Assembly: GCA_937892345.1 (NCBI GenBank)
Contig: CALAGF010000218.1
Location: forward strand, 1-25,051
Direction: 5' to 3'
Source: an uncultured Rhodocyclaceae bacterium
GTDB lineage: Bacteria > Pseudomonadota > Gammaproteobacteria > Burkholderiales > Rhodocyclaceae
DNA length: 25,051 nt
The notes under the pieces are model-generated. The model had not been told where the DNA came from. It did not search any database and saw only the letters and a list, made by a program, of their open reading frames with translations. Within the stretch, counting starts at the first letter, position 1, and each line of letters opens with the position of its first letter. Below, piece after piece: positions 1 through 8,703 of the stretch. The translations under genes and the position numbers were made by a program.

Positions 1-718
<718 letters not shown>

Positions 719-733
719 TTCTTTACTCTCGCC

Positions 734-1891
734 TTATTTCGCCGGCTGTAGCGCGGCAACGCCACGCGTCATGGTGTCGAGGAAGCGGTCAAACAGGTAA
801 GCCACATCGTGCGGACCCGGGCTGGCTTCCGGGTGTCCCTGAAAGGAGAAGGCCGGCACATCGGTGCGGGCAATACCCTGCAGGGAACCATCGAACAGCG
901 AGACATGGGTAGCGCGCAGGTTTTTCGGCAAGGATTCTGCGTCGACCGCGAAACCATGATTCTGGCTGGTGATCAACACCTGACCGGTATCCATGTCCTT
1001 GACCGGATGGTTGGCACCGTGGTGGCCGAACTTCATTTTCAGCGTCTTGGCACCGGAAGCCAGCGCCAGCAACTGATGGCCAAGGCAGATGCCAAAAGTC
1101 GGGATGCCACGATCAAGGAATTCGCGAATGGCGGCAATGGCGTAATCGCACGGCTCCGGATCGCCCGGGCCGTTGGAAAGGAAGACGCCGTCCGGATTCA
1201 TCGCCAGCACGTCAGCTGCTGGCGTTTGGGCCGGAACAACCGTCAACTTGACGCCACGCTCAGCCAGCATGCGCAGAATATTTTTCTTGACGCCAAAATC
1301 GTAGGCAACCACATGGAAGCGTGCTTCGGTCCGTTGTGCATAGCCTTTCAACGTCCATTCAGCCTCAGTCCAACTGTAGCCTTCCTTGGCTGAAACCACC
1401 TTGGCGAGATCCATGCCGTTCAGACCCGGAAAAGCGCGCGCCATGGCCAGCGCCTTGGACTCATCGACCTCACCGGCCAGAATACAACCAGCCTGGGCAC
1501 CCTTCTCGCGCAGAATACGGGTCAACTTGCGCGTATCAATGCCGGCGATAGCAACGATGCCGTGCTTCTTGAGATAGGACGACAGATCATCCTGAGTGCG
1601 CCAGTTGGAGGCAACCAGCGGCAGGTCGCGAATAACCAGGCCGGCAGCGTAATTGGCGTCGGATTCAAAATCTTCCGCATTGCAACCGGTGTTGCCGATA
1701 TGCGGATAGGTCAGCGTAACGATCTGACGACAATAGGATGGATCGGTGAGGATTTCCTGATAGCCGGACATCGCGGTATTAAAAACAACTTCGCCACTGG
1801 TCAAACCATCTGCACCGATGGATTGCCCCTTGAAAACCGTACCGTCGGCGAGGGCGAGAATGGCGGGAGTAAATGAGGGCAGCAATGACAC
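734..1891 (-). CDS. carA: Carbamoyl-phosphate synthase small subunit (glutamine amidotransferase)
   Basis: This 385-residue subunit hydrolyses glutamine and passes ammonia to CarB. I chose the GTG start at 1891. An AGGAG ribosome-binding site lies just upstream on the minus strand (about 1900-1904), and the protein then begins with SLLPSFTPAILALADG. From this start the class I amidotransferase triad falls at Cys269 (in GICLGHQ), His353 and Glu355 (in FQGHPE), the same numbers as the E. coli enzyme, which supports the choice. A longer open frame reaches 1969, but its extra codons run through a perfect hairpin and are probably not translated. The N-terminal domain (residues 1-150) and the amidotransferase domain (about 193-380) are both complete. 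carB follows after 15 bases. Confidence 0.96.
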   Translation of the reverse strand: MSLLPSFTPAILALADGTVFKGQSIGADGLTSGEVVFNTAMSGYQEILTDPSYCRQIVTLTYPHIGNTGCNAEDFESDANYAAGLVIRDLPLVASNWRTQDDLSSYLKKHGIVAIAGIDTRKLTRILREKGAQAGCILAGEVDESKALAMARAFPGLNGMDLAKVVSAKEGYSWTEAEWTLKGYAQRTEARFHVVAYDFGVKKNILRMLAERGVKLTVVPAQTPAADVLAMNPDGVFLSNGPGDPEPCDYAIAAIREFLDRGIPTFGICLGHQLLALASGAKTLKMKFGHHGANHPVKDMDTGQVLITSQNHGFAVDAESLPKNLRATHVSLFDGSLQGIARTDVPAFSFQGHPEASPGPHDVAYLFDRFLDTMTRGVAALQPAK

Positions 1892-1930
1892 GACCGGCTC
1901 TCCTAGAATTTTCTGCTTATTTTCATGTGC

Positions 1931-1960
1931 CAAGCGGGGAGGCTTTCGCCTCCCCGCTTG
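1931..1960 (-). promoter_or_regulatory. Perfect 13-bp hairpin in the carA leader
   Basis: Bases 1931-1943 are exactly complementary to 1948-1960, leaving a four-base loop. On the minus strand, the direction of carA, the loop reads GAAA, a GNRA-type tetraloop closed by a GC-rich stem. It lies 40 bases upstream of the carA start and 50 bases downstream of the histidine kinase stop. No run of T follows the stem on either strand, so a classical intrinsic terminator is not supported. It could be an mRNA stabiliser or processing site, a Rho-assisted end for the kinase transcript, or a leader control element for carAB. The structure is plain from the sequence; its role is inference. Confidence 0.6.
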
Positions 1961-2009
1961 TGATTTCAAACCTTGCTATTCTAGCCGAAAAGCCTCTTTT
2001 CAGGCAAAT

Positions 2010-4577
2010 TCAAGGGATTACGCGAGTTTCAACATATCTGGACAAGACAGGGTGAATCCGTGTCATCTCAGCCAGCAGCGCCAGCTGCCGGGCTTTTGCA
2101 TGCCCCCACTCGACCGCTCCGCTGAGCGCGACACTTTCCAGCTCCACGGCAATGGCACGAGCCTCGTCCGCATGAAACATGGCCAACAAGCTCTTCAGCG
2201 TGTGGGCGTTCATGCGCAAAGCGTTCCCATCCTTGCGATCAACAGCCTCCTGCAGACGCTCAAGATGATTGTCCCATTCCAGCAAAAACATGTTGGCCAT
2301 GGTTACAAAGAGATCAGCATCACCAATATCATCCAATGCTGCCTGCAAATTCATACCGCTGAGCGACTGCTTTTCTTCAGTCATGGGCGCCAGAAGCTCA
2401 ACCGGCGCAGCACCAACATCAACCCCGGCCGCCCGATCAATCGCTGCGTACAGATCGTCAGGCCGAAGCGGCTTGGCAACATAGTCATTCATCCCCGCGT
2501 CCATACATCGGTCACGATCACTGCTCAACACATTCGCAGTCATCGCAATGATATAGACCGGCTTGAACTGGTGGGAAACGACCCAACTACGACGCATTTC
2601 ACGGGAGCGGATGGTTTCCGTTGCTTCAATTCCGCCCATCACAGGCATCTGCATATCCATCAGAATCAGGTCGAAAGCACCCACCTCAAACAAATCAACA
2701 GCCTCCTGGCCGTTATTGGCCACTTTGACGCGGTGCCCCTTCCGTTCAATCAACCTCAGCGCAAGTTCCTGATTAACCGGATTATCTTCAACAAGAAGAA
2801 TTTTCAAGCCATGCAGATTGGAGGCCGGCGCAGACCCTAAATCAAAAGGCTCCAGTTCAAAACCTCCATCACTGGAATTGCTGCCGCTTGCGATGTCAGC
2901 CAAGCCCAGCGCCACCTCGAGATCACCGAAACCGATCGGCTTGATCAGATGGACGGTAACCCCCATCTCCCGAAGGCGCCCGAGTTCCTGGCGCTGATTT
3001 TCAGTGGTCAGCATCACCATGAGATGCTCAGCCTTGCCGGCTGCCAACCATCCATCAACCAGGGCCATTCCGGCAGGTGACGACATCCCTGCATCAACGA
3101 ACAGGTAGTCGTATGGAAACGCCAACGCCCGGCTTTTTTCAATTGCAGCTAACGCACTTTCCGGATCTGACAGGAGCGAAACCTGGATTCCGTGGCGCTC
3201 GACCAATTCCTGAAGACACAGACCCGCCGTCACGTTGTCTTCAACAATCAAGGCGCGTCGACCGCCATAACCCCGGACAACAGTTTCCCTGCCAACCGAG
3301 CCTGTATCAAGACCAAGACGAGCAGTGAAATGGAAGGTCGAGCCCTGACCTTCGATGCTATCAAGCCAGATACGCCCCCCCATCAACTGCACAAGGCGGG
3401 CACAAATTGCCAGACCAAGGCCGGTCCCGCCAAAACGACGGGTCGTCGAAACATCTGCCTGAGAAAATGCCTCAAAAATCGCTTGCTGTTTATCCGCAGG
3501 CACCCCGATGCCGCTATCGCGTATCGCACAATGCAAGCTCACAGACGCATCTTCTGTTCGCTCGATATCAACGGTCAAAACAACTTCACCAGACTCGGTG
3601 AACTTGATGGCATTCCCCACCAGATTGATGATCACCTGGCGCAAGCGAGTCGGATCTCCCACCAAGCGCTGCGGCACCTCGGGCCGAATGTCTGCGACGA
3701 GTTCCAATCCCTTCTTGTGAGCACCAATCGCCAAAACGCGCACAGCTTCAAGAACGGCATCATGCACGTTGAATCCCAGCGCCTCTACCTCCATCTTCCC
3801 GGCCTCGATCTTTGAGAAATCCAGGATATCGTTCACGATGGTCAGCAAAGCCTCGGCAGAAGACTTCACCGTTTTCAGATAATGGCGTTGCTCGGCATCA
3901 AGCTGGGTATCCAAGGCCAACTCGGTCATCCCCAGGATGCCATTCATCGGCGTCCGGATTTCGTGGCTCATGTTGGCCAGGAAAGAACCTCTCGCCTTAT
4001 TCGCCGCCTCGGCAACTTCCTTGGCCGAGATCAACGCAGCCTCAGCGGACTTGGACTGACTGATATCACGCTGCAGAACCAGCATGCGAGCCGGCTCGCC
4101 ATCGGCATCCCGTGCGGCCACCGCACCGCGCAGCATGAACCAGCGCCATCCGCCGTCCTTTGCCTTCATCCGGCACTCGGACTCAAAAGAGCGGTCCTTT
4201 TTTTGCCTGTGGGCGGCAATCCTGGCTTGCAGGAGCTTCAGATCATCAGGGTGGACAAGCCGCTGCCACTGCGCAATCGAATCATCGACGTCACCCGCCG
4301 AATAGCCGAGCATTTCTTTCCACTGCCTTCCGGATTCGATGTTGCCGCTGTACAAATTCCAATCCAGCAAGGCGTCGCCGGACAACAACGTAAACCAGCC
4401 ATTCAAACCTGAATAATTCGCGTATGCGTTATCCACGCCGAGCAACAAATGCTCCAAACCTCGCGCCAGCGCTGCATGCGGACCCGCTTTCGCTGCGTCA
4501 AGCAATTGTTCAAGAGACAACTCTCCCTGGCGGGCAAAAGCCTCCTGTACCTGTCGCTGCAGCAATCGGGATTTCAT
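2010..4577 (-). CDS. Soluble tripartite hybrid histidine kinase (PAS-HisKA-HATPase-REC-REC-Hpt)
   Basis: This 855-residue BarA/ArcB-type phosphorelay kinase has no obvious membrane segment, so it is probably cytoplasmic. In order it shows a PAS-like region (about 55-178), a HisKA helix with phospho-acceptor His205 in SHEIRTP, an HATPase domain with N-box Asn322, DSGIGVP (354-360) and GGTGLGL (383-389), a first receiver (about 441-560) with Asp447, Asp495 and Lys546, a second receiver (about 592-710) with Asp641, Thr680 and Lys702, and a C-terminal Hpt domain with His792 in AHTLKS. The first receiver is divergent (VDAG around its acceptor Asp) but keeps key residues. The start is 5 bases after the dapB stop, which indicates co-transcription with bamE-dapB; no strong ribosome-binding site was seen there. 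The signal and output regulator are unknown. The domain order is secure. Confidence 0.93.
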   Translation of the reverse strand: MKSRLLQRQVQEAFARQGELSLEQLLDAAKAGPHAALARGLEHLLLGVDNAYANYSGLNGWFTLLSGDALLDWNLYSGNIESGRQWKEMLGYSAGDVDDSIAQWQRLVHPDDLKLLQARIAAHRQKKDRSFESECRMKAKDGGWRWFMLRGAVAARDADGEPARMLVLQRDISQSKSAEAALISAKEVAEAANKARGSFLANMSHEIRTPMNGILGMTELALDTQLDAEQRHYLKTVKSSAEALLTIVNDILDFSKIEAGKMEVEALGFNVHDAVLEAVRVLAIGAHKKGLELVADIRPEVPQRLVGDPTRLRQVIINLVGNAIKFTESGEVVLTVDIERTEDASVSLHCAIRDSGIGVPADKQQAIFEAFSQADVSTTRRFGGTGLGLAICARLVQLMGGRIWLDSIEGQGSTFHFTARLGLDTGSVGRETVVRGYGGRRALIVEDNVTAGLCLQELVERHGIQVSLLSDPESALAAIEKSRALAFPYDYLFVDAGMSSPAGMALVDGWLAAGKAEHLMVMLTTENQRQELGRLREMGVTVHLIKPIGFGDLEVALGLADIASGSNSSDGGFELEPFDLGSAPASNLHGLKILLVEDNPVNQELALRLIERKGHRVKVANNGQEAVDLFEVGAFDLILMDMQMPVMGGIEATETIRSREMRRSWVVSHQFKPVYIIAMTANVLSSDRDRCMDAGMNDYVAKPLRPDDLYAAIDRAAGVDVGAAPVELLAPMTEEKQSLSGMNLQAALDDIGDADLFVTMANMFLLEWDNHLERLQEAVDRKDGNALRMNAHTLKSLLAMFHADEARAIAVELESVALSGAVEWGHAKARQLALLAEMTRIHPVLSRYVETRVIP

Positions 4578-4582
4578 GGATC

Positions 4583-5389
4583 TCAGCGCAACCCGAGCAC
4601 GTCCTGCATATCGAACAGCCCCGCCTTCTGGCCAGCCATAAAGCGCGCAGCACGCAGACTGCCTAGTGCGTAAGGCATCCGGCTACTGGCTTTGTGAGTC
4701 ACTTCAACGCGCTCACCGAGGGCACAGAACATCACCGTATGATCGCCAACGATATCCCCGCCACGAACCGTCGCAAAACCGATCGTAGAGGGGTCACGCT
4801 CACCGGTCACCCCCTCACGTCCGTACACGGCACACTGCGAAAGATCCCGCCCCAAGGCCGAAGCAATCACTTCGCCCATGCGCAATGCGGTCCCGGAGGG
4901 CGCATCGATCTTCATCCGGTGGTGAGCCTCAACAATTTCGATGTCGTAACCCTGATTGAGGATGCGGGCGGCTGTATCCAGCAACTTGAAAACCACATTG
5001 ACCCCGACCGCCATATTGGGGGCGAAGACGATCGGCACATCACGAGCAGCATCAGCAATCGCCGCCTTGCCTTCGGCGTCAAAGCCTGTTGTACCGATCA
5101 CCATCGCCACACCTGCGGCACGACAAAGCGCCAAGTGCCCCAAGGTACCTTCCGGACGGGTAAAGTCGATCAGGCAATCAATCCCGGCCAAACCACCGGC
5201 CAGGTCATCGGAAACGACAACATCACTAACCAGCCCAACCAGTTCACCGGCATTCTTGCCGATTGCCTGACCGCCGGAAACGTCAAATGCGCCGCCGAGT
5301 ACAACTTGCTCATCTTTCAGGGTCGCCTCAATCAGCATCCGCCCCATACGGCCGCTGGCACCAACGATGCCAATTCTTGTAAGTGCCAT
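4583..5389 (-). CDS. dapB: 4-hydroxy-tetrahydrodipicolinate reductase
   Basis: This 268-residue cytoplasmic enzyme reduces 4-hydroxy-tetrahydrodipicolinate with NAD(P)H in the lysine and meso-diaminopimelate pathway. The N-terminal Rossmann loop GASGRMG is at residues 10-16 and GTTGF at 99-103. The catalytic signature EAHHRMKIDAPSGTA spans 154-168, with the expected catalytic His156 and Lys160 and the substrate-binding GT pair. The length matches the family. The ATG at 5389 lies 3 bases after the bamE stop, and the histidine kinase gene begins 5 bases after the dapB stop, so these genes form one transcription unit. Identification is firm. Confidence 0.97.
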   Translation of the reverse strand: MALTRIGIVGASGRMGRMLIEATLKDEQVVLGGAFDVSGGQAIGKNAGELVGLVSDVVVSDDLAGGLAGIDCLIDFTRPEGTLGHLALCRAAGVAMVIGTTGFDAEGKAAIADAARDVPIVFAPNMAVGVNVVFKLLDTAARILNQGYDIEIVEAHHRMKIDAPSGTALRMGEVIASALGRDLSQCAVYGREGVTGERDPSTIGFATVRGGDIVGDHTVMFCALGERVEVTHKASSRMPYALGSLRAARFMAGQKAGLFDMQDVLGLR

Positions 5390-5392
5390 GTA

Positions 5393-5875
5393 TTACAGTC
5401 CAATCATGTTCATGAAACGCCGGAATACGCCCGGCTCTTCGGGTTTCGGTGCAGCAAAAGCCCCGTTCTGTTCCGGCAAAGCACCGAGGTCTATCTGGCG
5501 CACTCTCGCTACAGGTGCTGTCAGATCGGCGATCCCGCCCTCTGCCACGTCACCGGATACGCGCTCAAGCTTGCCTTCCTTGCCAAAAAAGACTGCAAAC
5601 TTGCGCATTTCGACTTCGCCGGTCTGTCCATTCTGGTAGCGATAGACATAATCCCAACGATTCTGATGGAAGGCATCCATGATCAGCGGCGTACCGAGGA
5701 GGAAACGAACCTGGCCCTGAGTCTGCCCCGGTTTGAGTTGCGACACCATTTCCTGAGTCAGGACATTGCCCTGCTGGACATCGATCTTGTATTCGTTGAC
5801 AAAATCTGGCTTGAGGGAGCAGCCACTCAATAGAATGCTGACGGCAAGGACGGGCAGGAAGCAGGAGCGGCGCAT
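5393..5875 (-). CDS. bamE: Outer-membrane assembly lipoprotein BamE (OmlA/SmpA family)
   Basis: This 160-residue lipoprotein belongs to the BAM complex that inserts beta-barrel proteins into the outer membrane. The chosen ATG at 5875 gives a short basic N-terminus, a hydrophobic stretch and the lipobox LLSGC, with Cys19 the lipidated residue. The family core follows: NVLTQEMVSQLKPGQTQGQV, then FLLGTPLI, then a tyrosine-rich WDYVYRY strand and a terminal strand KFAVFF. A longer open frame reaches 5971 but would put 32 extra residues before the signal peptide and run into the fur start. It carries about 45 residues beyond the core, proline- and alanine-rich, longer than E. coli BamE (113). It heads the minus-strand unit with dapB and is divergent from fur. 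Confidence 0.92.
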   Translation of the reverse strand: MRRSCFLPVLAVSILLSGCSLKPDFVNEYKIDVQQGNVLTQEMVSQLKPGQTQGQVRFLLGTPLIMDAFHQNRWDYVYRYQNGQTGEVEMRKFAVFFGKEGKLERVSGDVAEGGIADLTAPVARVRQIDLGALPEQNGAFAAPKPEEPGVFRRFMNMIGL

Positions 5876-5970
5876 GCGGGAATCCGGTATTTTCGATCGG
5901 CTTTGAAGCGGTATATCATACCCGAAATAGCCTTCCATCCGCTTCACCCAAAAACACCGGAAACCACACA
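5876..5970. promoter_or_regulatory. Divergent bamE/fur control region with inverted repeat
   Basis: These 95 bases separate the divergent bamE and fur starts and must hold both promoters. Bases 5910-5922 form an inverted repeat with 5-bp arms (GGTAT and ATACC around ATC). On the minus strand the same stretch contains TATGAT, a good -10 candidate for bamE. On the plus strand TTGAAG at 5903-5908 could serve as a -35 for fur. Overlapping promoter-like and dyad sequence suggests an operator, but I cannot match it to a known regulator, and it is not a convincing Fur box. Confidence 0.35.
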
Positions 5971-6399
5971 ATGAGCGATCCCCAGAGTCTCAAGAGCATT
6001 GGCCTTAAAGCAACCTATCCAAGGCTGAAAATTCTTGAGCTGTTCGAAAAAGGGGCGATGCGCCACATGACGGCGGAAGACGTTTACAAAATGCTGCTCG
6101 CCGAAAACATGGACATCGGACTGGCCACCGTCTACCGGGTACTGACCCAGTTCGAGCAGGCAGGTTTACTTGAGCGCCATTTCTTCGAGTCCGGCAAAGC
6201 CGTATTCGAGATCAATCACGGCAAGCATCACGACCATCTGGTCTGTGTCAATTGCGGTCGCGTCGAAGAGTTCTACGATGCCGAAATCGAGAAGCGGCAG
6301 GCAGCGGTGGCTGCCGACAAAGGCTTCACGATCCAGGAGCATGCGCTATACATTTACGGTCGGTGTGCAAGCTGCAAACCTGGCGACGCACTCAAGTAA
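5971..6399 (+). CDS. fur: Ferric uptake regulator Fur
   Basis: This 142-residue metal-dependent repressor controls iron uptake genes. The N-terminal winged helix (about 1-84) contains the recognition region GLATVYRVLTQFEQAGLLER. The dimerisation domain carries the metal ligands: HHDH at 86-89, the pair Cys92 and Cys95 in CVNC, His124, and a second Cys pair at 132 and 135 in CASC. The length fits Fur rather than the longer Zur or PerR variants, and its place opposite bamE-dapB matches fur in other betaproteobacteria. The ATG at 5971 has only a weak ribosome-binding site. A membrane transporter gene starts 23 bases downstream and is probably co-transcribed. Confidence 0.93.
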   Translation: MSDPQSLKSIGLKATYPRLKILELFEKGAMRHMTAEDVYKMLLAENMDIGLATVYRVLTQFEQAGLLERHFFESGKAVFEINHGKHHDHLVCVNCGRVEEFYDAEIEKRQAAVAADKGFTIQEHALYIYGRCASCKPGDALK

Positions 6400-6422
6400 G
6401 CACTCCCTGAAAAGCTCCCACC

Positions 6423-7028
6423 ATGCCAGATCCGAGTGCTGTTGCCTCTGCCGGCTGGCTGTCTTTGACCGGCACCAGCTTTCTACTCATTGCCCTTGCG
6501 GAGTTCGGCGATAAAAGCCAGCTCGTGTGCATGACGCTTGCCAGCCGCCATCGGGGTCTGCCGGTGGCATTGGGGGCGATCGCCGCATTCGCCGTCCTCA
6601 ATCTGCTGGCGGTAATGTTTGGGGCGGCAGTCTCAGCCTGGCTTCCCGCCTGGGTTGTCACGCTTGCGGTAGGGTTGCTTTTTGCAGTATTCGGCATTGC
6701 CGCCCTGCGTTTCAATGAAGAAGAGGACGATGAAAAAATCATCGAGCAGGCGGGAAAAAGCATCTTTGCAACGACCTTCCTGATGATTTTTCTTGCCGAG
6801 TTCGGTGACAAGACCCAGATCGCCGTCGCCGGACTGGGCAGCACGGGAACCGGCGTTCCCGTCTGGCTAGGCTCAACCCTCGCACTGAGTACGACCTCCC
6901 TACTCGGGATCTACGCAGGCCAACGCTTCGTTGGCCGATTACCGCTGAAATGGATACACCGGGTCAGTGGCGTACTTTTTCTGATCCTTGCAATGCTCGC
7001 CCTGTCACGCCTGATTGCAGCAGCATAA
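6423..7028 (+). CDS. GDT1/UPF0016 (TMEM165) family membrane transporter, probable manganese exporter
   Basis: This 201-residue, highly hydrophobic inner-membrane protein has the internal duplication typical of the family. Each half carries the signature E-F-G-D-K-[ST]-Q, here at residues 27-33 and 126-132. These acidic residues are thought to bind the transported cation. The two halves are joined by an acidic cytoplasmic loop (about 98-108, NEEEDDEKIIE). Bacterial members characterised so far export Mn2+, and eukaryotic relatives move Mn2+ or Ca2+; the substrate here is inferred. It follows fur by 23 bases, so iron and manganese handling may be linked. It ends 16 bases from the convergent recN stop. 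No yybP-ykoY-like leader fits in the short gap. Confidence 0.88.
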   Translation: MPDPSAVASAGWLSLTGTSFLLIALAEFGDKSQLVCMTLASRHRGLPVALGAIAAFAVLNLLAVMFGAAVSAWLPAWVVTLAVGLLFAVFGIAALRFNEEEDDEKIIEQAGKSIFATTFLMIFLAEFGDKTQIAVAGLGSTGTGVPVWLGSTLALSTTSLLGIYAGQRFVGRLPLKWIHRVSGVLFLILAMLALSRLIAAA

Positions 7029-7044
7029 GGCCATTTTTGTCGGA

Positions 7045-8703
7045 TTACGGCGTAGACCGCAGCAACTCCCGGGCATGACTCAAGGTGATGTCCGTGATCT
7101 CCACCCCGCCCAGCATGCGGGCAATTTCCTGCACCCGACCCGCTTCGTCCAGCGCGCGAATGGATGAGAGCGTTACGCCGTCGCGCGTCGCCTTGGCAAC
7201 CTGCCACTGCCAGTCGGCACGGGCAGCAACCTGGGGCAAATGAGTCACGCACAAGACTTGGCGCTCCCGACCGAGTTCATTGAGCAAACGACCGACAATC
7301 TCTGCCACCCCACCGCCGATTCCGACATCCACCTCATCGAAAATCAGCGTTGGCACGGAAGCTGAACGCGATGTCAGCACCTGGATCGCCAGGCTGATAC
7401 GCGACAATTCGCCACCTGAAGCCACCTTGGCCAGCGGCCGTGCTTCGTTGCCAGCCAGTCCGCCGATTCTGAATTCGACCTGTTCCAGACCGTACACCGC
7501 AGGCGTATCGAGCGGCAGCAAAGCCACTTCAAAACGACCCGACGAAAGCGCCAGCTGTCGCATGACTTCGCTGACCCTCTCGCCCATTTCCGCAGCAGCC
7601 TTGCGGCGCAAGGCCGACAAGGCGCTCGCCTGTGCCACAAAGGTTTCGTGCGCCAGTGCGACACGCCGGGCCAGCGCCTCCAGATCAGCCGCTTCATTCA
7701 GCTCACCCAGACGTTGCTTCCACTCTCGCAGCAAACTCGGCAATTCAGCCGGCGTCAATCGATGCTTGCGCGCCATCGCCATCACCGAGTCCATCCGCCG
7801 CTCAAGCTCGCCGAGCCGGGCGGGATCCAGATCAACCCGATCCGCATAACGGCGCAAAGTGGATACTGCATCAGCGAGTTCGGCCTGAACCGAGCCGAGC
7901 AGACCGGCAACTTCGGCCAGCGCGGGATCATATTCGGCGAGTCCTGCCAGTCGGTTGGCCACGCGGTCGATCTGCCGTTCGCAAGCCCCATCCTCGTCGG
8001 CCAGCACCGAGAGCGCGTACTGCGCACCATCAATCAATCCGGCGGCGTGGCTCAAACGCCGATGTTCGGCATCGAGTCCCGACCACTCGTCATCGGCAAA
8101 AGCCAGCGCATCGAGTTCGGAGATTTGCCATTCCAGTTGTTCACGTTCCCGCTGCAAGGACGCCGCACCCTCGCTCGCCTTGCATAGTGATTCGGCCAGA
8201 TCACGCCACTCACGCCAGGCCAGGCTGACTGCCGCCAGCACCGATTGCGCACCGGCATGGTGATCCAGCAACTGGCGCTGTGCGTCGGCCCGCAAAAGGG
8301 ACTGATGGGCGTGTTGACCGTGAATATCGACTAGCCATTCACCCACTTCGCGCAACTGTTGCACGGTGGCTGGCGAACCGTTGATCCAGGCACGCGAACG
8401 CCCGCCTGCATCGACCACCCGGCGCAGGAGCAAGGCCTCATCAGTATCGAGATCGGCTGCTTTCAGCCAAGCGAGCACCTCGGGCAAGGCACGCACATCG
8501 AAGGCGGCAACCACCTCGGCCTTTTCGCAGCCTGCACGCACCACAACGGCATCGGCCCGCTCGCCCAGTGCGAGCGCCAGCGCGTCAATCAAAATTGATT
8601 TTCCCGCACCGGTTTCTCCGGTCAACGTGCCGAAACCGGCCGAAAAGTCGAGTTCCAGCCGGTCGACAATGACAAAATCACGCAGGGTCAGATGGCAAAG
8701 CAT
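7045..8703 (-). CDS. recN: DNA repair protein RecN
   Basis: This 552-residue SMC-like ATPase acts early in double-strand break repair. From the ATG at 8703 it begins MLCHLTLRDFVIVDRLELDF. Walker A is GETGAGKS at 29-36. The middle is a long charged, alanine- and leucine-rich region (about 155-400) expected to form the coiled-coil arms. The C-terminal head has the ABC signature ASGGELS (428-434), Walker B LIFDEVD (453-459) and VTHLPQVAA (486-494). The terminal GGVEITDITLSHARELL is typical of RecN. A longer frame to 8787 lies inside nadK and is not needed: the chosen ATG overlaps the nadK stop as TGATG, a translational-coupling arrangement. Confidence 0.96.
   Translation of the reverse strand: MLCHLTLRDFVIVDRLELDFSAGFGTLTGETGAGKSILIDALALALGERADAVVVRAGCEKAEVVAAFDVRALPEVLAWLKAADLDTDEALLLRRVVDAGGRSRAWINGSPATVQQLREVGEWLVDIHGQHAHQSLLRADAQRQLLDHHAGAQSVLAAVSLAWREWRDLAESLCKASEGAASLQREREQLEWQISELDALAFADDEWSGLDAEHRRLSHAAGLIDGAQYALSVLADEDGACERQIDRVANRLAGLAEYDPALAEVAGLLGSVQAELADAVSTLRRYADRVDLDPARLGELERRMDSVMAMARKHRLTPAELPSLLREWKQRLGELNEAADLEALARRVALAHETFVAQASALSALRRKAAAEMGERVSEVMRQLALSSGRFEVALLPLDTPAVYGLEQVEFRIGGLAGNEARPLAKVASGGELSRISLAIQVLTSRSASVPTLIFDEVDVGIGGGVAEIVGRLLNELGRERQVLCVTHLPQVAARADWQWQVAKATRDGVTLSSIRALDEAGRVQEIARMLGGVEITDITLSHARELLRSTP

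Noticed and set aside
1818..2840. A 340-codon plus-strand frame over the carA leader and the kinase 3' end
   Set aside because: It runs through the perfect hairpin and is antisense to the receiver and Hpt domains; there is no domain and no good start.
4694..5833. A 379-codon plus-strand frame across dapB and bamE
   Set aside because: It is antisense to two confidently identified genes and its translation has no motif.
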